Source: an uncultured Oscillospiraceae bacterium
Lineage (GTDB): Bacteria; Bacillota; Clostridia; Oscillospirales; Acutalibacteraceae
DNA: 64,000 bases
Direction: 5' to 3'
Assembly (NCBI GenBank): GCA_900549825.1
Contig: URQB01000001.1
Location: forward strand, 124,001-188,000
The translations under genes and the position numbers were made by a program. Numbering within the stretch: the stretch's first letter is position 1; each line of letters starts with the position of its first letter. Below are positions 32,381-42,222 of this stretch, piece after piece. The notes beneath the pieces were generated by a model. That model was not told where the DNA came from. It worked only from the letters and a program-made list of their open reading frames with translations, and searched no databases.

Positions 32381-34378
32381 TTGGATACACAGGAAAGAAA
32401 TGAATTTATCGAGCAGGACAGAGAGCTTGCTCTGGAGCAGCAGGGCCAAGAAGAAATGGATACGACCGTAACAGAAAAATATGATGCGGATCAGATCCAG
32501 GTCCTGGAAGGACTTGAAGCGGTGCGCAAACGCCCTGGTATGTATATCGGGTCTACCGGCCCAAAGGGACTGCATCATCTGGTTTATGAAATCGTCGATA
32601 ACTCGATTGATGAGGCGCTTGCAGGCTTTTGTACACATATTGAGGTAGAAATCCTGCCGGATGATGTGATCACGGTGCGGGATAATGGGCGTGGCATCCC
32701 GGTCGGCATCAATGAAAAATCCGGCATACCGGCGGTGACGCTTGTGCTGACGGTGCTGCATGCGGGCGGAAAATTCGGCGGCAGCGGCTATAAGGTATCC
32801 GGCGGCCTGCACGGCGTTGGTTCTTCCGTGGTAAACGCGCTGTCAGAATGGATGGAGATCGAGGTCTCACAGGATGGGCATATCCATCATCAGCGTTTTG
32901 AGCGCGGCAATATCGCATCGGAGCTGTCTGTGATCGGAGATACAGATGAAACCGGGACCTTTATCAAATTCAAGGCGGATCCGGAAATCTTCCAGGAGAC
33001 AACGGTCTATGAGTATGAAATCCTCCAGCGCAGGCTGCGCGAGCAGGCGTTTCTGAATGCCGGTCTTTCCATCACATTGACGGATAGCCGTGATCCGGAA
33101 AATATCATCAGCGAGCAATTTTGTTATGTGGGCGGAATTTCTTCTTTTGTCGAATATATCAATGAGAGCCGCAAGCTGACGCCTCTGCACGAGGCACCGA
33201 TCCATCTGATTACCGTGGCGGGGGATCGTTCAGCGGAAGTCGCCATGATGTATAATGACAGCTATAATGAAACGATATTAAGCTTTGCCAACAATGTGCA
33301 CACGATTGACGGCGGTACGCATGAGACCGGTTTTAAAACGGCGTTGACCCGTGTATTCAATGATTATGGCCGGAAATATGGCATTCTCAAGGATAACGAC
33401 AAAAATTTATCCGGCGACGACGTCCGGGAGGGGCTTGTCGCCGTGATCAGTGTCAAGCTGACGGATGCGCAGTTTGAAGGCCAGACGAAGGGAAAGCTCG
33501 GTAATACGGATATGGGCCAGATGGTATCTCAAATGGTCTATGAGAAACTGATGACGTATTTTGAAGAGAATCCGGCCGTCGTCAAAGCAATTTATGCAAA
33601 GGCGCTCGACGCTGCACGCGCCCGTGAAGCGGCGCGCAGGGCACGCGATCTGGCACGGCGCAAATCCGCTCTGGAGGGGAATTCCCTGCCCGGCAAGCTG
33701 GCGGACTGCACGGATCGAAATCCAGAAAATACGGAAATCTATATTGTAGAGGGCGATTCGGCAGGCGGCTCCGCGAAAGAGGGGCGTGACCGTACGTTTC
33801 AGGCGATTCTCCCACTGTGGGGAAAAATGCTCAACGTCGAAAAATCCCGTCTCGATAAGGTGATCGGCAACGATAAGCTTATGCCGGTCGTTACGGCGCT
33901 CGGTACTGGCATTGGAGATGAGTTTGACATCACCAGGCTGCGGTATCACAAAGTCGTCATCATGGCGGATGCCGATGTCGACGGCGCACATATCCGTACG
34001 TTGATGCTCACCTTCTTTTTCCGCTATATGCGGCCCTTGATCGATAACGGCTATATCTATATCGCCCAGCCGCCGCTGTTTAAAATCAGCAAAGGCAAAA
34101 AGGTAAAATATGCGTTCTCCGATGAGGAGAGGGATGGATATATTGCGGAGATGGGCGGTAACTGCGATATCCAGCGCTATAAGGGCCTTGGTGAGATGGA
34201 TCCGCAGCAGCTCTGGGAGACTACGATGGATCCGGATTTTCGCACGATGCTCCGGGTAACGCTGGAGGATGCAATGCAGGCGGATGAAACCTTCTCGATC
34301 CTGATGGGGGATAAGGTGGAGCCGCGGCGTGAGTTTATTGAAAAAAATGCAAAATATGTTCAGAATCTTGATATCTAA
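32381..34378 (+). CDS. gyrB: DNA gyrase subunit B
   Basis: 665 residues. GHKL ATPase (ADQIQVLEGLEAVRKRPGMY, IVDNSIDEALAGF, DNGRGIPVG), transducer, and TOPRIM domain with EGDSAGGSAKEGRDRTFQAI and DADVDGAHIRT. The start is a TTG with GGAGGG about nine bases upstream; an internal ATG at 32456, nearer the usual family start, is possible. The N-terminal extension is rich in Glu/Gln. Supercoils DNA with GyrA. The gene follows remB by 80 bases. Confidence 0.97.
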   Translation: MDTQERNEFIEQDRELALEQQGQEEMDTTVTEKYDADQIQVLEGLEAVRKRPGMYIGSTGPKGLHHLVYEIVDNSIDEALAGFCTHIEVEILPDDVITVRDNGRGIPVGINEKSGIPAVTLVLTVLHAGGKFGGSGYKVSGGLHGVGSSVVNALSEWMEIEVSQDGHIHHQRFERGNIASELSVIGDTDETGTFIKFKADPEIFQETTVYEYEILQRRLREQAFLNAGLSITLTDSRDPENIISEQFCYVGGISSFVEYINESRKLTPLHEAPIHLITVAGDRSAEVAMMYNDSYNETILSFANNVHTIDGGTHETGFKTALTRVFNDYGRKYGILKDNDKNLSGDDVREGLVAVISVKLTDAQFEGQTKGKLGNTDMGQMVSQMVYEKLMTYFEENPAVVKAIYAKALDAARAREAARRARDLARRKSALEGNSLPGKLADCTDRNPENTEIYIVEGDSAGGSAKEGRDRTFQAILPLWGKMLNVEKSRLDKVIGNDKLMPVVTALGTGIGDEFDITRLRYHKVVIMADADVDGAHIRTLMLTFFFRYMRPLIDNGYIYIAQPPLFKISKGKKVKYAFSDEERDGYIAEMGGNCDIQRYKGLGEMDPQQLWETTMDPDFRTMLRVTLEDAMQADETFSILMGDKVEPRREFIEKNAKYVQNLDI

Positions 34379-34465
34379 GCTTGTTTCAGATGAATTGAGA
34401 GAAAAAAGCAAATTTGCTGCAACAAAACCCGGCTGCGGCAGCTCTATAATAAAGGATGGACTTAT

Positions 34466-36967
34466 ATGAATTACGAAGACCAAAAGATTATCGATGTCGA
34501 CCTGAATAAGGAAATGCGCAAATCCTTCCTGGATTATTCGATGTCCGTCATTGTTTCACGCGCCCTGCCGGATGTTAGGGATGGCCTCAAGCCGGTGCAC
34601 CGCAGAATTCTCTATACGATGTATGAGAGAAACCTGACTCCGGATAAACCCTATCATAAGTGCGCAGCAACGGTCGGCGCAGTGCTCGGCGATTACCATC
34701 CGCATGGAGATATGTCGGTTTACGACGCGATGGTGCGCCTGGCGCAGACCTTCTCCATGCGTTATATGCTCGTTGACGGCCACGGCAACTTCGGCTCTGT
34801 GGACGGCGATCCGCCCGCCGCTTACCGTTATACAGAATCGCGCATGAGCAAAATTGCAATGTCGATGCTGACGGATATCGAGAAGGAAACCGTCGATTTC
34901 ATGCCGAACTACGATGATAATAAAAAGGAGCCGACCGTTCTTCCATCCCGTTTTCCAAATCTTTTGGTCAACGGCTCCACAGGCATCGCAGTCGGCATGG
35001 CCACCAATATCCCACCGCATAATCTGCGGGAAGTGATCGACGGCATGTGCTGCCTGATCGATAACCCGGATGCAGGGCTAGAAGAGCTGATGGAGTATAT
35101 CAAAGGCCCTGATTTCCCGACTGCCGGGATCGTCATGGGCCGTTCCGGCATCCGTGCCGCATATGGAACAGGCCGCGGAAAAATCATCGTGCGGGCCCGC
35201 GCGGAGATACAGGAGACGAAGAACGGCAGGTTTTCGATCGTTGTTTCCGAGCTGCCCTATCAGGTCAATAAGGCAAGGCTGATCGAAAGCATCGCCGATC
35301 TTGTTAAGGAGAAACGGATCGAGGGCATTTCAGATATCAACGACTATACCTCCCGCGAGGGGATGCATATGGTCATTGATCTGAAGCGGGATGCCAATCC
35401 GCAGGTTGTCCTCAATCAGCTGTATACCTATACGCAAATGCAGACCACCTTTGGCGTCATCATGCTTGCGCTGGTCAATGGGGAACCCCGGATACTCACG
35501 CTTAAGGAGGTCCTGCAAAATTATATCGATTTTCAGCGCGAAGTGATTGTCCGGCGGACGCGCTATGATCTGCGCAAGGCGCAGGAAAGGGCGCATATTT
35601 TAGAGGGTTTGCTGATTGCGCTCGATTTTATCGATGAAGTCATTGAAATTCTGCGCTCCTCCAAGGATCAGCCGGAGGGCCGCGAGCGGTTGATGGAGCG
35701 CTTCGGCCTTGATGAAGCGCAGGCACAGGCGATTGTGCAGATGCGCCTTGGCCAGCTGACCGGCTTGGAACGCCATAAGATCGAAGAGGAAATGGCGCAG
35801 CTGAAGGAAAAGATTGCAGAATATACGGCCATCCTTTCCTCAGAGACCCGCGTTTTGGAGATCGTGAAGGAGGAAGCACTCGTACTGCGCGATAAATATG
35901 GCGATGACCGCCGTACAGAGATTGCAAACGTCAGCGGTGAGGTGGATATCGAAGACCTGATCCCGGAGGAAACCTGCGTCTTCACGATGACGACGCTCGG
36001 CTATATCAAGCGCCAGCCGGTCGATACCTACCGTATCCAGAAGCGCGGCGGCCGCGGCGTCATCGGAATGGCGCGCCGTGAGGAGGATGTGGCGGAAACC
36101 ATGTTTACTTGCTCCACGCATGATTATGTGATGTTCTTCACCTCCGATGGCCGCACATACAGGCTCAAAGGCTATGAAATCCCGGAAGGAAGCCGTACGA
36201 GCAAGGGGATGAATATTGTCAATTTGCTTCCGATCACAGCGGATGTCAAGGTCAATGCCATGATTCGCGTCCCGGAATTTTCAGAGGGGCAGTATCTCTG
36301 CATGGTAACACGCAAGGGTATCATCAAGCGTACGGAGCTGGAGGCATACCGCAATGTCCGGAAAAACGGTGTGATTGCGATTAGCCTCGATGAAGACGAT
36401 GAGCTGGCTTGGGTCCATCTGACCAGTGGGGAAGATGATCTTTTGGTTGCTACGAGAAAGGGCATGTCCATCCGCTTCCATGAAATGGATGCGCGTCCGC
36501 TCGGCAGAACGGCCCGCGGAGTGAAGGCAATTGAACTGGCAGAGGGTGACGAGGTTGTCGGCATGGCGGTCTTGAAAGAGAACGGGACGGTCCTGACCGT
36601 GAGCGAGACCGGATACGGCCGCCGCAGTGAGGTAACGGATTACCGCCTCCAATCGCGCGCCGGTAAGGGTACGATCAACTATCATACGGAAAAATATGGA
36701 GACGTCGCCGCTGTTCGTTTGATCCGGGAGGATGAAGACGTCATTCTGATCTCTTCGGATGGGATTATTATACGGATTCCAACAGATGACATTCGCCTGT
36801 GTGCCCGTCCCTCAAAGGGTGTACGCGTTATGCGCGTGAACGAAGGGGAAAAAGTTGTCACGCTGACGAGCGCGGATCATGAGGAAGACCAGGAGACCAG
36901 TTCTGAAAATACCGTTTCAGAGGAGCAGGCAGAAGGGCAGGATACGGCAGGTTCCGAAGAGGCATAA
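34466..36967 (+). CDS. gyrA: DNA gyrase subunit A
   Basis: 833 residues. Breakage-reunion domain with SRALPDVRDGLKPVHRRIL, catalytic Tyr122 in AAYRYTESR, and a C-terminal beta-pinwheel with the GyrA box QKRGGRG that wraps DNA. The quinolone region reads HPHGDMSVYDAMVRLAQ: residue 83, normally Ser (Thr or Ala in many clostridia), is Met here, while the acidic Asp87 remains. The numbering matches E. coli. The tail is acidic. Follows gyrB by 87 bases. Confidence 0.98.
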   Translation: MNYEDQKIIDVDLNKEMRKSFLDYSMSVIVSRALPDVRDGLKPVHRRILYTMYERNLTPDKPYHKCAATVGAVLGDYHPHGDMSVYDAMVRLAQTFSMRYMLVDGHGNFGSVDGDPPAAYRYTESRMSKIAMSMLTDIEKETVDFMPNYDDNKKEPTVLPSRFPNLLVNGSTGIAVGMATNIPPHNLREVIDGMCCLIDNPDAGLEELMEYIKGPDFPTAGIVMGRSGIRAAYGTGRGKIIVRARAEIQETKNGRFSIVVSELPYQVNKARLIESIADLVKEKRIEGISDINDYTSREGMHMVIDLKRDANPQVVLNQLYTYTQMQTTFGVIMLALVNGEPRILTLKEVLQNYIDFQREVIVRRTRYDLRKAQERAHILEGLLIALDFIDEVIEILRSSKDQPEGRERLMERFGLDEAQAQAIVQMRLGQLTGLERHKIEEEMAQLKEKIAEYTAILSSETRVLEIVKEEALVLRDKYGDDRRTEIANVSGEVDIEDLIPEETCVFTMTTLGYIKRQPVDTYRIQKRGGRGVIGMARREEDVAETMFTCSTHDYVMFFTSDGRTYRLKGYEIPEGSRTSKGMNIVNLLPITADVKVNAMIRVPEFSEGQYLCMVTRKGIIKRTELEAYRNVRKNGVIAISLDEDDELAWVHLTSGEDDLLVATRKGMSIRFHEMDARPLGRTARGVKAIELAEGDEVVGMAVLKENGTVLTVSETGYGRRSEVTDYRLQSRAGKGTINYHTEKYGDVAAVRLIREDEDVILISSDGIIIRIPTDDIRLCARPSKGVRVMRVNEGEKVVTLTSADHEEDQETSSENTVSEEQAEGQDTAGSEEA

Positions 36968-37115
36968 AAACAGACGAGAATTTTCTGCGGCTTGAGGGCG
37001 GTCATTGTATCGTTTCAGAATCGTGCTTCATATTTTGCGGCGTTCTCATTGTTGGAGACCTTTTAGTGGGCAATCGCCGACGGATTCAAATTTTTCAGGA
37101 ATTTATCGATGATCC

Positions 37116-37144
37116 TTGCAGAATGTGGCGGCTTTCGATATAAT
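37116..37144 (+). promoter_or_regulatory. Promoter of the LCP gene
   Basis: TTGCAG (37116-37121), 17-base spacer, TATAAT (37139-37144), 56 bases before the start codon. Confidence 0.75.
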
Positions 37145-37199
37145 AAATGCTATTCTTTCCGTTTTTGAACAGAAAACAGGATAAGGGAGTGGAACGCAC

Positions 37200-38696
37200 G
37201 TGAAAGACGATAAGAATTTTGACCATAAAAACGAAGATGCGCCTAAAAAAGATCAGCTGTTGCAAGAACCTTCGGGCGACAAGCAGCAGGATTGGATGCA
37301 GCCGGCGAATAGCCCTGCACAGAAGCAATCCTTTTGGAAGGATCGGTTTGTCCCTTTTTGGACGAGAAACAAAAAGCGCAACCTGAAGATTATGATCGGC
37401 GTTTTGGCTGCTGTGATCGTTGTTGCAGTGGTGGTGGCCGTCCTATATGTGAATAATCTGCTCAATCTGATAGGGCCGGAGGATCCCAATCATCCAAATA
37501 ACGGCGTAGAAGATCAGATTTATGATGAAAAGGATTTTGCCGAGATCGACGGGATCAAGGATGCGAATTCTCTTAAGGATCTGCTGAAAAAATGGGCGAC
37601 AAACGGCGGTGAGAAATATTCGAGCCGGAATGTGATCAACGTCCTCCTGATCGGGCAGGATGACGGCCGCTCTGATTCCATGATCCTTGCGTCCGTTAAT
37701 AAAAAGACGAATCGCATTACTCTGGCCTCCTTTTTCCGCGATAGTTATTCTTATATCAACTATAAGGGAGAGGACCGTTACACAAAAATGAATGCCGCCT
37801 ATGCATGGGGCGGGCCGGAGTTATTGATCGAAACGCTGGAGAATAATTTTAAGATTGAAATCGACTATTATGTGACGGTCAACTTTGAAAACTTCTCTAA
37901 GGCGATCGATGCGATTGGCGGCGTCTATGTGGACGTTCAGCCCTATGAATCGGAGTATATCCGCAGGACAAGCCGTTTTAAGAATTTCCCGGTAGGAGAA
38001 AATGTGCTGCTCAACGGCGATGAAGCCTTGGTTTTCAGCCGAATCCGGAAAAGCGATGCAGACAGCGATATCAGCCGGACGCGCCGCCAGCGTCAGGTCA
38101 TTACAGCTTTGATCAAACAGACGAAGAGCGCTTCGATCGGCCAGTTGAACAGCCTGGCAAATAAAATTTTGCCCTATATCAATACGAACCTTTCGAAATC
38201 GGAAATTTTATCGATTGGTACACAGGCGATTGTGCAGGGGTGGATGAACTATCCAATCAACCAGATTACAGTGCCAAGCGAAGCGTATCGAAGGGGACAG
38301 TATATCAATGATGTTTCTTTTATCATTATTGATTATCAGGCCGCGGCCCGCGAACTTCAGATAGCGCTCTATGGCAACAGCAATATTCCTGATGAGAAAC
38401 ATGTGTCTCCCTTTGATTTGGATTTGAGTTCTTCCGGAAGCAATTCCAATAATAGTAGCAATTATTCCCCCTCCAGCAATGTGAGCCCTTCTTCCAACCT
38501 GCAGGAAACCAAGCCTTCCTATGAAGAGCAGACGAAAGTTCCGGCGGTCAGCGGTGAGGCAACCACGCGGCCGGAAACACAGGAGCCCGCAACGGAGGAG
38601 AACCCTAGCGTAAATCAGGGAAATGAGACGACCAATACACAGGAAGACACAACAAAGAGACATACGCTGCTTGGCTTTGGAAGAAAACTCGCTTAA
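37200..38696 (+). CDS. LytR-CpsA-Psr (LCP) family cell-wall ligase
   Basis: 498 residues from a GTG. A charged cytoplasmic N-terminus, one membrane helix near 61-88 (MIGVLAAVIVVAVVVAVLYV), then the LCP domain with INVLLIGQDDGRSDSMILAS, FFRDSYSYI, AYAWGGPELLIETLENNF, and RIRKSDADSDISRTRRQRQV carrying the conserved Asp/Arg. LCP enzymes attach teichoic acids or capsule to peptidoglycan from lipid-linked donors. The last 100 residues are a Ser/Asn/Thr/Glu-rich low-complexity tail. It follows gyrA by 230 bases. Confidence 0.9.
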   Translation: MKDDKNFDHKNEDAPKKDQLLQEPSGDKQQDWMQPANSPAQKQSFWKDRFVPFWTRNKKRNLKIMIGVLAAVIVVAVVVAVLYVNNLLNLIGPEDPNHPNNGVEDQIYDEKDFAEIDGIKDANSLKDLLKKWATNGGEKYSSRNVINVLLIGQDDGRSDSMILASVNKKTNRITLASFFRDSYSYINYKGEDRYTKMNAAYAWGGPELLIETLENNFKIEIDYYVTVNFENFSKAIDAIGGVYVDVQPYESEYIRRTSRFKNFPVGENVLLNGDEALVFSRIRKSDADSDISRTRRQRQVITALIKQTKSASIGQLNSLANKILPYINTNLSKSEILSIGTQAIVQGWMNYPINQITVPSEAYRRGQYINDVSFIIIDYQAAARELQIALYGNSNIPDEKHVSPFDLDLSSSGSNSNNSSNYSPSSNVSPSSNLQETKPSYEEQTKVPAVSGEATTRPETQEPATEENPSVNQGNETTNTQEDTTKRHTLLGFGRKLA

Positions 38697-38786
38697 CGCA
38701 TTGATTTTGATCTGGAGCCACTGGATTTTTTTGAATGATTTTTGGTTCCTTTACTGTCATAGAATTGCCTCAAAAGGAGCGAAAAA

Positions 38787-38828
38787 GGCGCTGTGGAATG
38801 CGAGTTTGCATCTCCACAGCGTTATTTT
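38787..38828 (+). terminator. Terminator of the LCP gene
   Basis: CGCTGTGGA / TCCACAGCG with a 15-base loop, then TTATTTTTTTG. Confidence 0.8.
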
Positions 38829-38830
38829 TT

Positions 38831-39163
38831 TGAGCTACATAAACGCTATTTCGGCATTCCAACAGAACTTGATCCTTGGTAATTGCTAATCTTAGTTATG
38901 GGCGTATTTGTTTATCTCTGTTCTCTTCCTTTCTTTTTCGGAGGGAACAAACAGGTGATTACCTACTATAAAGAATAGATTATAAAGCGGTGCCCGCTTT
39001 AAAAAATATGTCGCGAGAGTTAGGACAGGAAATAAAAAAATGCGAAAAAGCCCGTATTTTGTCTATTTTTTAATGTTAAAAATATCCGATGACTTTCTGT
39101 GCATTGAAGCATCTAATCATTTTTAACAGACTCACTGGCATCAAAGAGTAACGTGATAAAAGC
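38831..39163. other. Intergenic stretch without a recognised gene
   Basis: AT-rich, with a short AAAGCGG / CCGCTTT hairpin near 38984-39001 and A/T runs. No reliable gene or RNA was seen. Confidence 0.4.
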
Positions 39164-39195
39164 AAATGCCGCAGCATCGTAGCTGCGGCATTTTT
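39164..39195. terminator. Terminator of the enoate reductase-like gene
   Basis: AAATGCCGCAGC / GCTGCGGCATTT perfect 12-bp stem with T runs on both sides, 14 bases past the leftward stop. Confidence 0.85.
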
Positions 39196-39208
39196 ATTGA
39201 TCAGATCC

Positions 39209-41290
39209 TTATTTCAGCTTCCGCGCGAGTTCATAGGCACCGTGAGTTGCCTGTGCAATCCGACCGATCTGCTTTGCATCCCCAACCAGGAAGATGCGAT
39301 CGAATTCATCCTTGATCTCCTCGTAAAGCGCGTTGTTACTGTGGACGCCGACGGACATGACGACCTGCTGGGCAGGCTTCTGTATCTGCGCCCCGCCGTT
39401 GGCAGGCTCCAGGGTGATCTCCTCCTGCCCGACACTTGCGAGCTTCCAGCCGGTGAGGATTTCAACGCCGAGGGATTTCAGGCGGGGGAGGATATCGTCC
39501 GTATGTTGATGGTAGGTACCAGGCGCAATCTGATCCGCCATTTCCACGACGGTGACCTGATTGCCCTGCTCTGCGAGGAGATCCGCAGTCTCCAAACCGG
39601 TCATACCGGAACCGATCACGGCGACCTGCTTTCCTTCCAGCTTCACGCTGCCGTTGAGAATTTCTGTGACGGTGCAGACATGCGGCTGGTCTGCGCCGGG
39701 AATACGGGGATGAACAGCGTCTCCTCCCGTTGCGACAATCACTGCATAGGGCTTCAGCGCTTTGATCAGCGCAGCGTCCGCTTCCGTATTCAGGCGGATT
39801 TCTGCACCGGCTCTGCGCGCCGCACGTTCAAGATCCTCAAAGCACCAGTCGATCTTTTCCTTCCGCGGAGGCTTATCCGCCAGCTGAAGCTGGCCTCCAG
39901 CAAAGGGCTCCTTCTCAAGGACAATCGGCCGAAATCCGCGTTTTCCAAGCATCTCTGCGGCAGTAAGGCCCGCCGGCCCTGCGCCGACGACTGCAATGAC
40001 GCGCCCATCTCCGTCTTTTTTCGGCTCCCTGGGAATGCCGACCTCGCAGCAGGTACGCGGATTGACGGCACATTGGCCGGGCTTATTGTGCACAGCACCA
40101 TCCAGCATGCTTTCAAAGCACCACAGGCAGCAGATGCAGCGCCGGATCTCCTCCGGATGGCCGGATTTCGCCTTGTTGGCCCAGTCCGGGTCCGCAAGGA
40201 GCGGCCGGCCGAGGCTGATGAAATCCTGGATACCTTCCTCCAGCTGCCGCTCCGCCTGCTCCGGGGACCGGATCAAATTAGCGGCGAGGACGGGAACGGA
40301 TACGTTTTCCCTTACCGTCTTTGCAAGATAGCTGCGCCAGCCGGTCCGGAAGCTGGTCGGCTCCAGCCAATAGTTCATGGTTTCATAGGAAGCACTGGAA
40401 ACGTCGATTGCATCGATCCCGCACTCCTCTAGGCGTTTGGCAATGCGGATTCCTTCCTCCAGCGTGATGCCCTCATCGGCGGGATCGCCGATTTCACGAT
40501 AGAATTCATCTACAGAGATCCGCGCTATGATCGGAAAATCTTTTCCGCACTGGCGGCGAATTTCCGCAATGATTTCTGTGATAAAGCGCATCCGGTTATC
40601 GAAGGAGCCGCCGTATTCGTCCGTCCTGCGGTTGGTATAGGGGCTAAGGAATTCCTGGATCAGATAGCCGTGGGCGCCGTGCAGCTCTACGCCGTCCGCT
40701 CCGGCGAGCTGGACCCGTTTTGCCGCCGCGCCGAATTCGCGGACCAGCTCCTTGATTTCCTCCGTTTTCAGCGCGCGCGTTTTCTGTTTTTGAAGGCGGC
40801 AGGGCACAGGAGAGGGAGCGGCTACTGCAGGCAGCAGGCCGGTCTTTTCCACCAGCTCCGCATGCTGCGCAACCTTGAAGAAAATATCCCAATATCCATG
40901 CCAATGGCGGCCAATCGCCTCGCTCATGCGCCAGGTTCCCACCATAAGAGAGAGATTTTGGCGGCCCGGATGGTGCAGCTGGCAAAACACTTTCGTACCA
41001 TGGCGGTGAATGCGTTTTACCATCCTTGCAAAGGGTTCGATATGGCGGTCCTTGCTCATTGCGAGCTGGCGGGGGGCAAGCGGGCCGTGCTTTTCATCCA
41101 CGCGCGTGGCCTCTGTGAGGATGAGCCCTACGCCGCCCCTGGCGCGTTCTTCATAATACTGCATCATCTGCTCGCCGGGCGCCCCGTCGAGCCCACCTGT
41201 CCCCAGAACCATGGGCGACATGACGACGCGGTTTTTCAGGCTGACGGTCCCGATCTTACCTTCTGAAAACAATTTTTCGTATTGCTGCAC
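39209..41290 (-). CDS. Enoate reductase-like flavoprotein (OYE/2,4-dienoyl-CoA reductase family)
   Basis: 693 residues. An N-terminal FMN-binding TIM barrel of the old yellow enzyme family (LKNRVVMSPMVLGTGG, HGYLIQEFLSPYTNRRTDEY) is joined to a [4Fe-4S] site (CICCLWCFESMLDG then QCAVNPRTC) and a C-terminal FAD/NAD domain with VVGAGPAGLTAAEML and VIGSGMTGLETADLL. This architecture reduces activated C=C bonds of unsaturated acids or CoA esters with NADH, passing electrons through FAD, the cluster and FMN. The substrate is unknown. It is alone, with its own terminator. Confidence 0.9.
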   Translation of the reverse strand: MQQYEKLFSEGKIGTVSLKNRVVMSPMVLGTGGLDGAPGEQMMQYYEERARGGVGLILTEATRVDEKHGPLAPRQLAMSKDRHIEPFARMVKRIHRHGTKVFCQLHHPGRQNLSLMVGTWRMSEAIGRHWHGYWDIFFKVAQHAELVEKTGLLPAVAAPSPVPCRLQKQKTRALKTEEIKELVREFGAAAKRVQLAGADGVELHGAHGYLIQEFLSPYTNRRTDEYGGSFDNRMRFITEIIAEIRRQCGKDFPIIARISVDEFYREIGDPADEGITLEEGIRIAKRLEECGIDAIDVSSASYETMNYWLEPTSFRTGWRSYLAKTVRENVSVPVLAANLIRSPEQAERQLEEGIQDFISLGRPLLADPDWANKAKSGHPEEIRRCICCLWCFESMLDGAVHNKPGQCAVNPRTCCEVGIPREPKKDGDGRVIAVVGAGPAGLTAAEMLGKRGFRPIVLEKEPFAGGQLQLADKPPRKEKIDWCFEDLERAARRAGAEIRLNTEADAALIKALKPYAVIVATGGDAVHPRIPGADQPHVCTVTEILNGSVKLEGKQVAVIGSGMTGLETADLLAEQGNQVTVVEMADQIAPGTYHQHTDDILPRLKSLGVEILTGWKLASVGQEEITLEPANGGAQIQKPAQQVVMSVGVHSNNALYEEIKDEFDRIFLVGDAKQIGRIAQATHGAYELARKLK

Positions 41291-41342
41291 AATGCATTCT
41301 TCCCTTCTCTGATATCATAAAGCGGCATCTGCCGCATGCAGC

Positions 41343-42215
41343 TCAATCGCGATCTGGGTCCAAGAGTCTGGAAATATCTGTCAAATCATTTTGATCAAAA
41401 AATTCGATTTCAATCGTGCCGCGGTTTTCTTTTTTATTGACATTTACCTTGATTCTTCGGCCAAGTGAATTGGTCAAGGCCAGCTCCACTTCATCGTAGA
41501 AGGTATCCCGGCGGGAAGGATGGTTTTCCGGTTGTTTTTTTTCTTTTGCGGCCGCCTTGGCGAGGCGCTCCACTTCGCGGACAGAAATCTCTTTTTTTAA
41601 GATTTGTTCTGCGATTTCCATCATTTTTTCTTCATCGCCCAGGGAGAGCAGTGCGCGTGCATGGCCGGCCGAAATTTTCCCCTCTCGGGTCAATTCGAGA
41701 ATCGGAGTGGGGAGGGAGAGCAGGCGGAGTGCATTTGCGATCGCGGGGCGGGAACGCCCTACACGGGCAGCGGCGGTTTCCTGCGTCAGCCCATAGGTAT
41801 CAATGAGCTGCTGCAGCCCCTCCGCTTCTTCAATTGGGTTCAGATCCTCCCTCTGCAGGTTTTCGATCAGCGCAAGCTCCATCATTTCGCTATCACTCAT
41901 CTCGCGGATGACGACGGGCACCTCAGACAATCCCGCCCTGCGGGCGGCCCGCCAGCGGCGTTCACCCGCCACCAGCTGATAACTGCCGTCCGGCATCGGA
42001 CGAACCAGCAGCGGCTGAATGACGCCATGCTGCGCGATGCTGTCTGCAAGCTCGGAAAGCGCCTTTTCATCGAAAGTTTTCCGAGGCTGGTCCTTATTGG
42101 GCTCAATTTCATTGAGGCTGAGCTTTACAGCACTGGCGGAGCTGTTTTCCTCCACAGAGTTATCCGCAAAGAGTGCGTCCAGTCCGCGCCCAAGGCCTCC
42201 TCTTTTTGCTGCCAT
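41343..42215 (-). CDS. parB: Chromosome partitioning protein ParB (Spo0J)
   Basis: 290 residues. N-terminal RGGLGRGLDALF basic patch that stimulates ParA, then the CTPase core with QLVAGERRWRAARRAG and ALIENLQREDLNPIEEAEGL, the parS-binding helix-turn-helix (QETAAARVGRSRPAIANALR), and a C-terminal dimer domain. It loads on parS as a CTP-dependent clamp. AAAGGG precedes the ATG; parA ends seven bases upstream. parS sites are at 43113, 43231 and 45628. Confidence 0.96.
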   Translation of the reverse strand: MAAKRGGLGRGLDALFADNSVEENSSASAVKLSLNEIEPNKDQPRKTFDEKALSELADSIAQHGVIQPLLVRPMPDGSYQLVAGERRWRAARRAGLSEVPVVIREMSDSEMMELALIENLQREDLNPIEEAEGLQQLIDTYGLTQETAAARVGRSRPAIANALRLLSLPTPILELTREGKISAGHARALLSLGDEEKMMEIAEQILKKEISVREVERLAKAAAKEKKQPENHPSRRDTFYDEVELALTNSLGRRIKVNVNKKENRGTIEIEFFDQNDLTDISRLLDPDRD

Positions 42216-42222
42216 AAATCAT

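Noticed and set aside
33407..34483. Minus-strand frame of 358 codons in gyrB
   Set aside because: Antisense to conserved gyrB domains.
39197..40432. Plus-strand frame of 411 codons over the enoate reductase gene
   Set aside because: Antisense to the FAD/NAD domain; no ribosome binding site.
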